Numbered from the stretch's first letter, positions 24,206 through 32,730 are shown. The stretch: DNA of 64,000 bases from Hyphomonas adhaerens MHS-3 (GCF_000685235.1 NZ_ARYH01000001.1:1860001-1924000); one strand, 5' to 3'. Numbers and translations: made by a program. The notes: generated by a model not told the origin, from the letters alone.

Positions 24206-26011
24206 GTGAAACTGTCGGAACATCTGCCCATTCTTGAATGGGGCCGGGCCTATAATGGCGGGACGTTCGCCAATGACATGATGGCGGCGGTGATCGTGAC
24301 GGTGATGCTGATCCCGCAATCGCTGGCCTATGCGATGCTGGCGGGCCTGCCGCCGCAGGTGGGGCTGTATGCCTCCATCCTGCCGCTCATGGTCTACGCG
24401 ATTTTCGGCACCAGCCGGACGATGGCCGTCGGCCCGGTGGCGATCCTGTCGCTGATGACGGCCGTGGCTGCCGGCAAGGTGGCCGAGCAGGGCACGCCGG
24501 AATACCTGACCGCCGCGATCATCCTGGCCGTCCTGTCGGGCCTGATCCTGGTCGTCATGGGCATCTTCCGGCTGGGCTTCCTCGCCAATTTCCTGAGCCA
24601 CCCGGTCGTCTCCGGCTTTGTCACCGCGACGGGCATCCTGATCGCGGTCAGCCAGCTGAAATACCTGCTGGGCGTACAGGCCAACGGGCACAACATCATC
24701 GAGACGCTGGCCAGCATCATTAGCCATCTGGGCGACGTGAACTGGTATACGGTCGCCATCGGCGGGCCTGCGGTGGCCTTCCTGTTCTGGGCCCGCAAAG
24801 GCCTGAAGCCGCTGCTGCTGGCGCTGGGCCTCAAGGAGAATATCGCCGCCATGCTGGCCCGGTCCGGCCCGGTTCTGGCCGTGGTGGTGGGCGGCGTGGC
24901 CGTCGCCGCTTTCGGGCTGGAAGCGAAAGGCGTGCGCATCGTCGGCGACATTCCGAAGGGGCTGCCGGGCCTGACCGTGCCCAGTTTCGACCCCGGCCTG
25001 TGGCAGTCGCTGCTCGGCTCCTCCGCGCTGATCGCGATGATCAGCTTCATTGAATCGGTCTCCATGGCGCAGACGCTGGCCGCCCGGCGCCGCCAGCGGA
25101 TCGACCCGGACCAGGAACTGGTCGCCCTCGGCGCCTCCAGCCTCGCGGCAGGTTTTTCCGGCGGCTATCCGGTGACGGGCGGCTTTGCCCGTTCTGCCGT
25201 GAACTTCGATGCAGGCGCCGAAACGCCGGCGGCCGGCGCCTACACCGCCGTCGGCATCGCGCTGGCGGCCCTGTTCCTGACACCGCTGCTCTACAATCTG
25301 CCGCAAGCCGTGCTGGCCGCGACGGTCATCGTGGCCGTGCTGGGCCTGGTGGACCTGAAAAAGCTGGCCCACACGCTGAGCTATTCGAAGCGGGATTTTG
25401 CCGCCATGCTGGGCACGATCCTCGTGACGCTGCTGGCGGGCGTGGAACTGGGCGTGACGACCGGCATCATCGTCTCAATCGGCCTGCACCTTTATGTCAC
25501 CTCAAAGCCGCACTTTGCGATTGTGGGGCAGGTGCCCGGCACCCACCATTTCCGGAATGTGAACCGCCATGCCGTGGTCACGCCGAAGCATATCGTCACG
25601 ATACGGATCGACGAGAGCCTCTATTTTGCCAATGCGCGTTTCCTGGAGGATACGGTTTACTGTGTCCTCGGGAACCGGCCGGATGTCGAGCACATTGTCC
25701 TGATGTGCCCGGCGGTGAACCATATCGATGTCAGCGGCCTTGAAAGCCTGGAGGCGATCAACCGGCGCCTGAAGGATGCGGGCGTCACCCTGCACCTCAG
25801 TGAGGTGAAGGGGCCGGTGATGGACCGGCTGAAACGCACGCATTTCCTGGATGAATTGACCGGCAATGTGTACCTGAACCAGTTCGATGCCATCGTGGAC
25901 CTCGACTATGATTGCGCGAAATCCGCCATCGAAAAGACGGGCGAAGTGACCGACCCGGCCTCAGACCCATGCCCCTCGCAATGCATTGCGGGCGTGCGGG
26001 AGATGAGCTGA
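24206..26011 (+). CDS. SulP family anion transporter with STAS domain
   Basis: 601 residues from a GTG start. The membrane domain (about 20-420) opens with NDMMAAVIVTVMLIPQSLAY and ASILPLMVYAIFGTSRTMAVG (quoted in part as ILPLMVYAIFGTSRTMAVG), signature sequences of SLC26/SulP carriers, with about 12-14 helices. A C-terminal STAS domain (about 440-560) contains the loop CPAVNHIDVSGLESLEAIN. SulP proteins move sulfate, bicarbonate or other anions. In a persulfide operon, export or exchange of sulfite or sulfate is likely. Not in the neighbouring GTA cluster, which starts 48 bases later. Confidence 0.88.
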   Translation: MKLSEHLPILEWGRAYNGGTFANDMMAAVIVTVMLIPQSLAYAMLAGLPPQVGLYASILPLMVYAIFGTSRTMAVGPVAILSLMTAVAAGKVAEQGTPEYLTAAIILAVLSGLILVVMGIFRLGFLANFLSHPVVSGFVTATGILIAVSQLKYLLGVQANGHNIIETLASIISHLGDVNWYTVAIGGPAVAFLFWARKGLKPLLLALGLKENIAAMLARSGPVLAVVVGGVAVAAFGLEAKGVRIVGDIPKGLPGLTVPSFDPGLWQSLLGSSALIAMISFIESVSMAQTLAARRRQRIDPDQELVALGASSLAAGFSGGYPVTGGFARSAVNFDAGAETPAAGAYTAVGIALAALFLTPLLYNLPQAVLAATVIVAVLGLVDLKKLAHTLSYSKRDFAAMLGTILVTLLAGVELGVTTGIIVSIGLHLYVTSKPHFAIVGQVPGTHHFRNVNRHAVVTPKHIVTIRIDESLYFANARFLEDTVYCVLGNRPDVEHIVLMCPAVNHIDVSGLESLEAINRRLKDAGVTLHLSEVKGPVMDRLKRTHFLDELTGNVYLNQFDAIVDLDYDCAKSAIEKTGEVTDPASDPCPSQCIAGVREMS

Positions 26012-26059
26012 CCGCCGTCCTCCAATCCAACAGGTAAGGGCCTGCGCCAGTCTCCGCGC

Positions 26060-27238
26060 ATGGCTGGACAATCACGAAGACGAGACATCACCGAACGCGA
26101 CGGGCGGGCGATGCGGCTGCTGTATCTCAGCGGGCGCAGCGTGGCGGAGATCGCGCGCAGGCTGGACCGCGATGCGGCGGTCATTTCCCGGTACATGACA
26201 CGGCATGACCTGAAGCGGCCTGAGGCGCCGCTGGAGCGGCAGACGCTGGCGCTGGAATATGCCTTTGACCTTCAGATCGATGCCCTCGTATCCGCTCAGG
26301 GAACGGAGGAGATCAACGCATCGGTGGCGATGATCGTGCGCACAGCGGGAGAAGTGCGCCGGATGCAGGAGGCCCAAACACAGGTGGCCCAGACACAGGG
26401 CGCAAAGGGGGAGCATGCCAATGCAAGTGCGGAAGCCGCGAGGGAGCGGTACGACCATCTCGAGGGATTGCTCGGAAATCTGGTCCCGGGATACGAGACA
26501 AAGAGTGAAGGACTGGACGGCGGCAGGCGCAAAGGGGCAGCCGGACCTGCGCGAGTTCGTGGAATATTTCCCCTTCCTGCTGACCTGCCGGGAGGCGCAG
26601 GTAAACCCGCCGGGCCACTGGCGGACCTGGCTGTTCCAGGGCGGGCGCGGGGCGGGCAAGACGCGCGCCGGGGCCGAATGGGTGCGCTGGCGCGTGATCA
26701 ATGGAGCGGGGCGCGTGGCGCTGGTTGGGCCGACGCTGCACGATGTGCGCGAAGTGATGATCCATGGCGAGAGCGGCCTGATGGGCATCGAGCCCGAAAC
26801 CCGCTGGCGCCCGGTCTATCATGCCACCCGCCGGATGCTGGAATACACGAACGGGGCCCGGGCCTACGTCTTCTCGGCGGAAGATCCGGACAGTTTGCGC
26901 GGGCCGCAATTCGACGCGTCCTGGTGCGACGAGGCGGCGGCCTGGCACTATGCGGACGCGACATGGGACATGTTGCAGATGGCGCTGCGCCTCGGAACGA
27001 ACCCGTCCGCGCTGGTGACGACGACGCCCCGGCCCACGGCGCTGATGCGGCGCCTGCATGCCGGGCCGGACACCGTGGTGACGCAGAGCACGACGCGGGA
27101 AAATGCGGATCATCTCGCGCCCGGCTTCCTGAGCGTGATGGAGGCGGCCTATGGCGGCACGCGTCTCGGGCGGCAGGAGCTGGATGGCCAGATGGTGGAA
27201 GACCCGGAGGGCGCGCTGTTCCTCCGGTCACGGATTGA
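26060..27238 (+). CDS. TerS-like HTH protein (g1); frame runs on over the terminase gene
   Basis: The first about 150 residues look like a genuine small terminase-like protein: a helix-turn-helix (about 8-45, MRLLYLSGRSVAEIARRLDR, AAVISRYMTRHDL) followed by a helical, Gln-rich region (AGEVRRMQEAQTQVAQTQGA). RcGTA g1 plays the TerS role of recruiting DNA to the packaging motor. The frame has no stop until 27238, so the last about 240 codons read Arg-Gly-Ala-Pro-rich sequence on top of TerL in another frame. The meaningful part probably ends near 26500. Either the stop was lost, a frameshift joins it to TerL, or the overlap is tolerated. Confidence 0.6.
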   Translation: MAGQSRRRDITERDGRAMRLLYLSGRSVAEIARRLDRDAAVISRYMTRHDLKRPEAPLERQTLALEYAFDLQIDALVSAQGTEEINASVAMIVRTAGEVRRMQEAQTQVAQTQGAKGEHANASAEAARERYDHLEGLLGNLVPGYETKSEGLDGGRRKGAAGPARVRGIFPLPADLPGGAGKPAGPLADLAVPGRARGGQDARRGRMGALARDQWSGARGAGWADAARCARSDDPWRERPDGHRARNPLAPGLSCHPPDAGIHERGPGLRLLGGRSGQFARAAIRRVLVRRGGGLALCGRDMGHVADGAAPRNEPVRAGDDDAPAHGADAAPACRAGHRGDAEHDAGKCGSSRARLPERDGGGLWRHASRAAGAGWPDGGRPGGRAVPPVTD

Positions 27239-27761
27239 CGAGACGCGGTCGGGCATTGTGCCGGCGCTGTGGGATGTCGTGGTCGCGGTGGACCCGCCCG
27301 CCACCAGCGGGGCGGCGGCGGATGCCTGCGGTATCGTTGCGGCAGGCCGGGCCGGGAACGATGCCTATGTGCTGGGCGATGCCTCCGCGCAGGGGCTGCG
27401 TCCGCTGGACTGGGCGGGCCGGGCTGTGGCCCTTGTGCGCCAGGTGGGCGCGCGGGAAGTGATCGCGGAGGCGAACCAGGGCGGCGAAATGGTGCGGCAG
27501 GTGCTGGAGACGGCAGGCTGTCCGGTGCCGGTGCGGCTGGTGCAGGCGCGCCTGTCGAAGCGGGCAAGGGCGCTGCCGGTGGCGACGCTGTATGAGCAGG
27601 GCCGCGTGCATCATGCGGGGCAGCTCGGCGCGCTGGAGGACGAAATGTGCGCCTTCGGGGCGGAGGGGTTTACTGGCTCGCCCGACCGCGTGGACGCGCT
27701 GGTCTGGGCTGTCTGGGCGCTGATGCTGGACGAGGCCGCTGTCGGTGTGCGCCAGTTGTGA
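26415..27761 (+). CDS. GTA large terminase subunit (g2)
   Basis: 448 residues. Walker A GGRGAGKT (76-83) in TWLFQGGRGAGKTRAGAEWV, a Walker B/catalytic region SWCDEAAAWHYADATWDMLQ, then an RNase H-like nuclease with VAVDPPATSGAAADACGIVA, EANQGGEMV and SPDRVDALVWAVW. It pumps and cuts DNA into GTA heads; GTA terminases lack sequence specificity. The ATG at 26415 is well supported by AAAGGGGGAGC directly before it. The gene overlaps the TerS-like frame heavily and ends six bases before a convergent gene, so its transcript is separated from the portal gene by 1.6 kb. Confidence 0.93.
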   Translation: MPMQVRKPRGSGTTISRDCSEIWSRDTRQRVKDWTAAGAKGQPDLREFVEYFPFLLTCREAQVNPPGHWRTWLFQGGRGAGKTRAGAEWVRWRVINGAGRVALVGPTLHDVREVMIHGESGLMGIEPETRWRPVYHATRRMLEYTNGARAYVFSAEDPDSLRGPQFDASWCDEAAAWHYADATWDMLQMALRLGTNPSALVTTTPRPTALMRRLHAGPDTVVTQSTTRENADHLAPGFLSVMEAAYGGTRLGRQELDGQMVEDPEGALFLRSRIDETRSGIVPALWDVVVAVDPPATSGAAADACGIVAAGRAGNDAYVLGDASAQGLRPLDWAGRAVALVRQVGAREVIAEANQGGEMVRQVLETAGCPVPVRLVQARLSKRARALPVATLYEQGRVHHAGQLGALEDEMCAFGAEGFTGSPDRVDALVWAVWALMLDEAAVGVRQL

Positions 27762-27766
27762 GGCGT

Positions 27767-28279
27767 CTAGTTCCCGGTGCGGAAGCTCTTGCGGCCGAAA
27801 TAGGAGCCGGAGGAGGCGGGCTTTTTCGGCGCTTCGGGCTCGGCCGGGGTGTCGGTATCGGCGTCGGTGTCTGCGGGCGTTTCCGCAGCAGGCTCTTCCA
27901 CCGGGGCCTCGGCAGCCGGGGTTTCTGCCGGGGCTGGCGCGGTAGCGTCCGGCGTCTTGCCGTCCATCAGGTCGCGGATCCAGGCGCAGGCGGCTCCTGC
28001 GGTGGAGACCTCGATGTCCGGCACGCTCTTGTCGAGGCGGCGGGCCAGCAGCCGGGCCTGGTGCGCGGTCAGCGATTTCAGCTGCGCCTCGAAAATGTCC
28101 TTGCCGACGGCGTCCCGCAGGGCCCGCATGACCTCCACGGTTTGCCCGGCGGAGATCATCAGCTTCTTGGTCAGCAGGCCGGCCGCGGCGGCGTATTCCT
28201 TTTCGCCCAGCGCGCTGAAGGCCTGGTTCAGGAGGGCTGTCAGCGCCTCGGCGCCAGCCTTGTGTGCGTCGCCGCTCAT
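27767..28279 (-). CDS. ParA partner-like protein inside the GTA cluster, function unknown
   Basis: 170 residues. A helical N-terminal domain of about 110 residues (SLTAHQARLLARRLDKSVPD, ACAWIRDLMDG) is followed by an Ala-Pro-Glu-Asp-rich disordered linker (about 112-155) and a short basic tail, SSGSYFGRKSFRTGN. Its ATG overlaps the stop of the ParA gene by four bases (ATGA), so the two are translated together. No HTH or ParB features. The layout of ATPase plus small adaptor with a disordered part is that of cargo-positioning pairs such as McdA/McdB, but no sequence identity to any adaptor is recognised. Confidence 0.75.
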   Translation of the reverse strand: MSGDAHKAGAEALTALLNQAFSALGEKEYAAAAGLLTKKLMISAGQTVEVMRALRDAVGKDIFEAQLKSLTAHQARLLARRLDKSVPDIEVSTAGAACAWIRDLMDGKTPDATAPAPAETPAAEAPVEEPAAETPADTDADTDTPAEPEAPKKPASSGSYFGRKSFRTGN

Positions 28280-29160
28280 GCCAGCGCCGCCTTCACTTCA
28301 GCCAGCAGGTCCTTGATGACCGGCAGCGCGCCACCGGACCATTTCGCCTCGATCGTCGGATCGGGGCCAAGTTCGATCGGGTTGGTGGCAAAGCCTGATT
28401 TCATCGGGATGACGGTCTTGAACATGGTGAACTCGGCTTCCTGGGCCGCCGCCGCTTCGCGCATGGCATTCAGCACGACCTGCTGGTGTGGAGAATTGTC
28501 ATACCGGGTCGCCAGCACCATGGGGAGTCTCTTCACGTCGCGGTCGCGCAGGCCCTCCATCACGTCGCCGGTGAAGAGGTCGAGCCCGAGCGTGGACATG
28601 AAGTCCGGAATGGTCGGCACGATCACGAGGTGGCTGGCGGCCAGCACGGATTCGGTCATGGTCGAGATGCCGGGCGGGCAGTCGCACAGGATGACGTCAT
28701 ACTTCGCTTTGAGCAGGTTGAAGTCGTCGCGCAGGCGCCGGCCGACCTGGTTCTCCAGGGCTTCCATGGAATAGCCCTGCTCGGTGAGGTGATAGATCAG
28801 CTCTTTCTCGGTCTTGCGCAGGCGCGGGCTGGAGGGGATCAGGTCCAGCGGCAGCGGCTTGCCATTCGCGGTGACGTCGGAGGCATCGGTGACGATGTAT
28901 TCTTCCAGCCGCTTCTGCTCGTTCGCCTCGAAATTTTCCAGCAGCCAGTCGGAGATCGTGGCATAGTCGCTGATCGCCTGGAACAGGTGTTCGTCCCCTT
29001 CATTGCCGAAGACCAGCAGGGAAGCATTGGCCTGTGTATCCAGGTCGACGACCAGCACGCGGCGCCCTTCGGCTGCAAAGGCTTCTGCCAGGCTGACGGT
29101 GGTTGTGGTCTTGCCCACGCCCCCCTTGGAATTGGCAATGGAAATCACGCGTGCCGACAT
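28276..29160 (-). CDS. Orphan ParA/MinD-type ATPase inside the GTA cluster
   Basis: 294 residues. Deviant Walker A KGGVGKTTTT with signature lysine K12, VVDLDTQANASLL (Walker A-prime) and DVILCDCPPG (Walker B). These ATPases dimerise on ATP, bind DNA or membrane, and are released by a partner, moving a cargo. It differs from MipZ, which has KGGAGKST and a different A-prime motif, and no ParB gene or parS site is visible nearby. GGAG lies in front of the ATG. Inserted between terminase and portal genes on the opposite strand, it may use the intergenic space as a promoter divergent from the portal gene. Role unknown; see findings. Confidence 0.9.
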   Translation of the reverse strand: MSARVISIANSKGGVGKTTTTVSLAEAFAAEGRRVLVVDLDTQANASLLVFGNEGDEHLFQAISDYATISDWLLENFEANEQKRLEEYIVTDASDVTANGKPLPLDLIPSSPRLRKTEKELIYHLTEQGYSMEALENQVGRRLRDDFNLLKAKYDVILCDCPPGISTMTESVLAASHLVIVPTIPDFMSTLGLDLFTGDVMEGLRDRDVKRLPMVLATRYDNSPHQQVVLNAMREAAAAQEAEFTMFKTVIPMKSGFATNPIELGPDPTIEAKWSGGALPVIKDLLAEVKAALA

Positions 29161-29383
29161 TCTAGCAGCTCCTCAACCCCTTGAAACGGAAGCTACCGAC
29201 AAAGCAGATTTGCACCCCCGTGGCTACGCCTGAACGTCGCAGGCCTGTGGGAAATAGCAGCGCCTGTCCCGCAGGGATAAGCATGCTTTGCTTTGTATTT
29301 ATTGAGTATTTTAAATCCCAATCCTCCGGGGAGGGCCGCGCCTTAACTTCACGCCATCAAACGACGGAGGCGATTGCGGCGGC

Positions 29384-30505
29384 ATGGCGTGGAACTGGAT
29401 CCCGGGAAAAAACAGGCATGAGTCGAAATCGGCTCCACCCATGGTGGCGCTCACCGATCCAGGAGGCCCGAATTGGGGCGGCCGGGACGGCGGCGCGCTG
29501 ACCCGGGATGGCTATCTGCGCAACGCCGTGGCGTATCGCTGTGTCCGCATGGTGGCCGAGGCCGCGGCCTCCGTTCCGCTGGCCACGGCGCATGAGGAAG
29601 CCGCCCGCCTGATCCGCAAACCGGCGCCGGAAATGGCCGGCCCGGCCTTCCTGGAGGGCGTCTACACTCAGCTGCAATTGCACGGGAATGCCTTCATCGA
29701 GGCGGTGACCCTGCCGGGCGGGGAAGACGGCGAGGAGCCGGGCATCGACGCGCTCTACGCCCTGCAGCCGGGCCGTGTGCGCCCCATCACAGACGGCCGG
29801 GGCTGGGCCGAGCGTTGGGCGGTGCGGGAACGCAAGGGCGAACGCCTGCTGCCGCGCGAGGCGGTGCTGCACCTGAAACTGTTCCACCCGGAAGACGACA
29901 TACTCGGCCTGCCGGCGCTGGCCCCGGCCCGCCGCGCGCTGGACCTGCACAATGCCTCCGCCGACTGGGCCAAATCCCTGATCGACAATTCGGCCAAGCC
30001 CTCCGGCGCGCTGATCTGGTCCGGCCATGGCCGTATGCCGCCCGAACAGTTCGACCGGCTGAAGCAGGATCTCGATGCACTTTACTCCGGCGCGGCGAAT
30101 GCCGGGCGGCCGCTGCTGCTGGAAGGCGGGCTCGACTGGCGGCCCATGTCGCTTTCGCCCGCGGACATGGATTTCCTGGAGGCCCGCAACAGTGCCGCGC
30201 GGGAGATTGCGCTGGCGCTGGGCGTGCCCCCGCAACTGCTGGGCATTCCGGGAGACAATACGTATGCGAACTACAAGGAAGCCAATCTTGCCTTCTGGCG
30301 GATGACCGTGCTGCCGCTGGCCGAAAAGATGGCAGCGTCCTTGTCGGTATGGCTGGACGAGCCGCTGGGCGGGGACGTGGACGTGCGCTGCGATCTCGAC
30401 CGCGTGCCGGCGCTGTCCGCCGAGCGCGAGGCGCTGTGGGCGCGGCTGGAAGCGGCCTCCTTCGCGACGCCGGATGAGAAGCGCAAACTGGCGGGGCTCG
30501 GCTGA
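29384..30505 (+). CDS. GTA portal protein (g3), HK97 family
   Basis: 373 residues with the HK97-type portal pattern: RDGYLRNAVAYRCVRMVAEA, AFLEGVYTQLQLHGNAFIEA, LPREAVLHLKLFHPEDDILG, and the characteristic EARNSAAREIALALGVPPQL followed by LGIPGDNTYANYKEANLAFW. Twelve copies form the DNA entry ring at one head vertex. The upstream 223 bases (29161-29383) hold no gene; they contain an AT-rich stretch at 29285-29320 that may be a promoter for this gene and the following head and tail genes. Confidence 0.92.
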   Translation: MAWNWIPGKNRHESKSAPPMVALTDPGGPNWGGRDGGALTRDGYLRNAVAYRCVRMVAEAAASVPLATAHEEAARLIRKPAPEMAGPAFLEGVYTQLQLHGNAFIEAVTLPGGEDGEEPGIDALYALQPGRVRPITDGRGWAERWAVRERKGERLLPREAVLHLKLFHPEDDILGLPALAPARRALDLHNASADWAKSLIDNSAKPSGALIWSGHGRMPPEQFDRLKQDLDALYSGAANAGRPLLLEGGLDWRPMSLSPADMDFLEARNSAAREIALALGVPPQLLGIPGDNTYANYKEANLAFWRMTVLPLAEKMAASLSVWLDEPLGGDVDVRCDLDRVPALSAEREALWARLEAASFATPDEKRKLAGLG

Positions 30506-30735
30506 TGGAGATCGAAAAGAAAGTCACGCTCAGCCTCGTCATCGCCATCCTCGTGCAGACCGGCGGCGCGCTCGTCTGGGCAGGCTCTGCCGCCGAACGC
30601 ATCCGCGCCGTGGAGACGGAACTGGATGACCGCAAGATGGTCTCCGAACGGCTGGTGCGGGTCGAGGCGCAGCTGGAATCCGTGAGCGGCCAGCTGAACC
30701 GGATCGAACGCCGCATGGAGGCGCGCGATGAGTGA
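30505..30735 (+). CDS. GTA g3.5-like single-TM coiled-coil protein
   Basis: 76 residues. An N-terminal helix (LSLVIAILVQTGGALVWAG) likely spans the membrane or packs in the head. A coiled coil (ERIRAVETELDDRKMVSERL, VRVEAQLESVSGQLNRIERR) follows. Starts inside the portal stop (TGATGG). Small proteins of this type occupy the same place in RcGTA clusters; the exact role is not settled. Confidence 0.8.
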   Translation: MEIEKKVTLSLVIAILVQTGGALVWAGSAAERIRAVETELDDRKMVSERLVRVEAQLESVSGQLNRIERRMEARDE

Positions 30736-31129
30736 TCTGTTGATCGAAGGCTATGCCGCCCTGTTCGGAATACCGGACCAGTCGGGAGACGTGGTGCGCG
30801 CGGGGGCGTTCGCGCACGCGCTCCGGTCCGGGGCCGCCCTGCCGATGCTGTTGCAGCATCGGCAGGGCGCGCTGGCCGGGCGCTGGACGCGGATCACCGA
30901 AGACGGACGCGGCCTGTTCATGCGTGGGCTGATCGAAAAGCCGGGTGTGCAACAGCTGGTGCGCGGTGGCCTCAGCGGCCTGTCCATCGGGTTCCGGCCG
31001 CGCCTGTGGAAGCCGCTGCCCGGTGGCGGGCGGGAGCTGATCGAAGTGGATCTCGTGGAAGTGTCGCTGGTGCAGGCGCCGATGCAGGCACGGGCACGGT
31101 TTGGTGTGGTGGGCGCGGAGGCGGCTTGA
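30728..31129 (+). CDS. GTA prohead protease (g4), HK97 family
   Basis: 133 residues of the serine prohead protease S78-type family. Opens IEGYAALFGIPDQSGDVVRAG (quoted as EGYAALFGIPDQSGDVVRAG). Catalytic positions: H44 in LLQHRQG, Ser in GGLSGLSIGF (83-86) and an acidic residue near 111 in EVDLVEVSLV. It trims the capsid precursor so the head can mature. Overlaps the preceding gene by eight bases. Confidence 0.92.
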   Translation: MSDLLIEGYAALFGIPDQSGDVVRAGAFAHALRSGAALPMLLQHRQGALAGRWTRITEDGRGLFMRGLIEKPGVQQLVRGGLSGLSIGFRPRLWKPLPGGGRELIEVDLVEVSLVQAPMQARARFGVVGAEAA

Positions 31130-31145
31130 GCAAGCCCGCGCGCGT

Positions 31146-31225
31146 GCTTCGACTTCGCTCAGCATGAGCGCTTCGGAGGTGCGGCGTGAAAGGAACTCAT
31201 CCTGAGCGAAGTCGAAGGATGAAGC
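31146..31225. repeat. REP-like palindromic pair A
   Basis: The 16-bp core CTTCGACTTCGCTCAG at 31147-31162 is repeated in inverse at 31202-31217 as CTGAGCGAAGTCGAAG. Each core is flanked by short complementary arms (CATGAGC, CTCATC). The pair fills the gap between the protease and capsid genes and could form a long hairpin in the transcript. The same core recurs at 34627-34700. Confidence 0.9.
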
Positions 31226-31254
31226 GTGAAGACAGGATTTCAAAAGGAGTGGCA

Positions 31255-32430
31255 ATGACCAAGGAAACCAAGATGGCAGGCGGCAACAAGGCGGCAGAGG
31301 CCGACCTGATGGCGGCGTTCGAGGCCTTTCGCGAGGCGAACGATGCGCGGCTGGCCGAGATTGAATCGAAAGGGGCAAGCGATCCGCTGACGGATGAGCG
31401 CCTGTCCCGGATTGACCGGCGTCTGGAGGCGCTGAGCCTCAAGATGGCGCGGCCGGAGGCGGGCGCGGCCCCGGCGGCGGAGCCGGATGCCCGCACCGAA
31501 GCCTGGGGGCGTTACCTGCGCCAGGGCGACGACAGCGGCCTCGCAAAACTGGACGTGAAGGCCCTGAACACGGGCACAGATGCGCAGGGCGGCTATGTTG
31601 CCCCGCCGGAACTGGACCGATTGATTGAGGCCCGCCTCCTGGCGGCAAGCCCGATGCGCCAGATTGCGACCGTGCGGCAGACCTCTGCCGGCACCTATCG
31701 TAAGCCAGTCAGCCTCGGCGCGGCAGCAAGCTGGGTGGCCGAGGAAGGCGCGCGGACCGAGACCACGCATTCCGGCCTCGCCTTGCTGGAATTTCCCGCG
31801 GGGGAACTCTACGCCATGCCCGCGGCGACGCAGGCCCTGCTGGAGGATTCCTACGCCGACATCGACGCCTGGCTGGCCGATGAGGTGGAGAATGCCTTTG
31901 CCGCGCAGGAATCGGCGGCCTTCGTGACGGGTGATGGCACGAACAAGCCGAAGGGCTTTCTCGATTATGAGATTGTCGCCGAGGCGAGCCATGTCTGGGG
32001 CAAGGTCGGCTCGGTCGCGGGGGATTTTGGTGCTGCCAATGCCGCCGACCAGCTGATCGATCTGATCTACACGCCGAAAAGCCAGTTCCGCGCCAATGGC
32101 CGGTTCGTGATGAACCGGCGCACGGTGTCAGCCGTCCGTAAACTGAAGGACGGCGACGGGCGCTATCTGTGGCAACCGGGCACCGGCGGGGACCCGGCCA
32201 CGATCCTCGGCTATCCGGTGACGGAAGTCGAAGACATGCCGGACATCGGCAGCGGCAATGCGGCCATCGCCTTCGGAGATTTCCGCCGCTTCTACCTGAT
32301 CGCCGACCGGCAGGGCGCCCGCGTCCTCCGCGACCCATTCAGCGCCAAGCCCTACGTCCTCTTCTACACGACCAAACGCGTCGGCGGCGGCGTGCAGAAC
32401 TTCGATGCCGCGAAGGTCATGGTGTTCTGA
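31255..32430 (+). CDS. GTA major capsid protein (g5), HK97 fold
   Basis: 391 residues from ATG 31255 (AAAAGGAG in front). The first about 75 residues are a charged coiled coil that serves as a scaffolding delta domain and is probably removed by the protease. The mature shell domain runs from about 80 on: GTDAQGGYVAPPELDRLIE, RQIATVRQTSAGTYRKPV, GDGTNKPKGFLDYEI and LGYPVTEVEDMPDIGSGN match HK97-type capsids. A longer in-frame start at 31186 would add a repeat-encoded peptide (HPERSRRMKR) and is rejected as artefact. It forms the T=1 or T=3-like GTA head. Confidence 0.93.
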   Translation: MTKETKMAGGNKAAEADLMAAFEAFREANDARLAEIESKGASDPLTDERLSRIDRRLEALSLKMARPEAGAAPAAEPDARTEAWGRYLRQGDDSGLAKLDVKALNTGTDAQGGYVAPPELDRLIEARLLAASPMRQIATVRQTSAGTYRKPVSLGAAASWVAEEGARTETTHSGLALLEFPAGELYAMPAATQALLEDSYADIDAWLADEVENAFAAQESAAFVTGDGTNKPKGFLDYEIVAEASHVWGKVGSVAGDFGAANAADQLIDLIYTPKSQFRANGRFVMNRRTVSAVRKLKDGDGRYLWQPGTGGDPATILGYPVTEVEDMPDIGSGNAAIAFGDFRRFYLIADRQGARVLRDPFSAKPYVLFYTTKRVGGGVQNFDAAKVMVF

Positions 32431-32526
32431 TTTTTGTTTGCTCGGGCGCGGCTCCTCGCTGCGCTCGGGCGCCCTGTGCCTTGCTTGTGCGGGCACGCTC
32501 TCATTCACATTGGAAAGGAACTAAGC

Positions 32527-32730
32527 ATGTTTGAATCTGTCATCGTCTCCATCATCCGCCAGGCCGCGCTGCTGACCAAGGCGCAGCAGGACGAGTTCAC
32601 CACGAAAGTGGCCGAAGCCGTCGCGACCCTGATCAATTCGACCGAGACCGAAATCGACGACGAACTGATCCGCAGCATCGGCCTGCCCATCGGCTCGGCA
32701 GTCGTCGAGAAACTGGGAACGCTGGTCTGA
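32527..32730 (+). CDS. Small GTA-associated protein between capsid and connector
   Basis: 67 residues, MFESVIVSIIRQAALLTKAQ and DEFTTKVAEAVATLINSTET, an all-helical amphipathic protein without recognised domain. GGAAAGGAAC precedes the ATG. Not part of the standard RcGTA gene list. It could be a head decoration or joining protein. Following it is a strong terminator-like hairpin. The 97 bases before it contain two copies of GCTCGGGCGC (32440-32449 and 32463-32472). Confidence 0.75.
   Translation: MFESVIVSIIRQAALLTKAQQDEFTTKVAEAVATLINSTETEIDDELIRSIGLPIGSAVVEKLGTLV

Noticed and set aside
24173-25372. Minus-strand open frame of 399 codons antisense to the SulP gene
   Set aside because: Gln-Arg-Asp-Gly-rich repeats with no fold; complement of SulP transmembrane codons.
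28276-29160. Calling the ParA-type ATPase MipZ
   Set aside because: Walker A is KGGVGKTT and the A-prime motif DLDTQANAS is of ParA type, unlike MipZ, and it has an adjacent partner gene.
31186-31254. Extended N-terminus of the capsid protein
   Set aside because: The added residues HPERSRRMKR are encoded by the palindromic repeat and the strong ribosome binding site lies before 31255.
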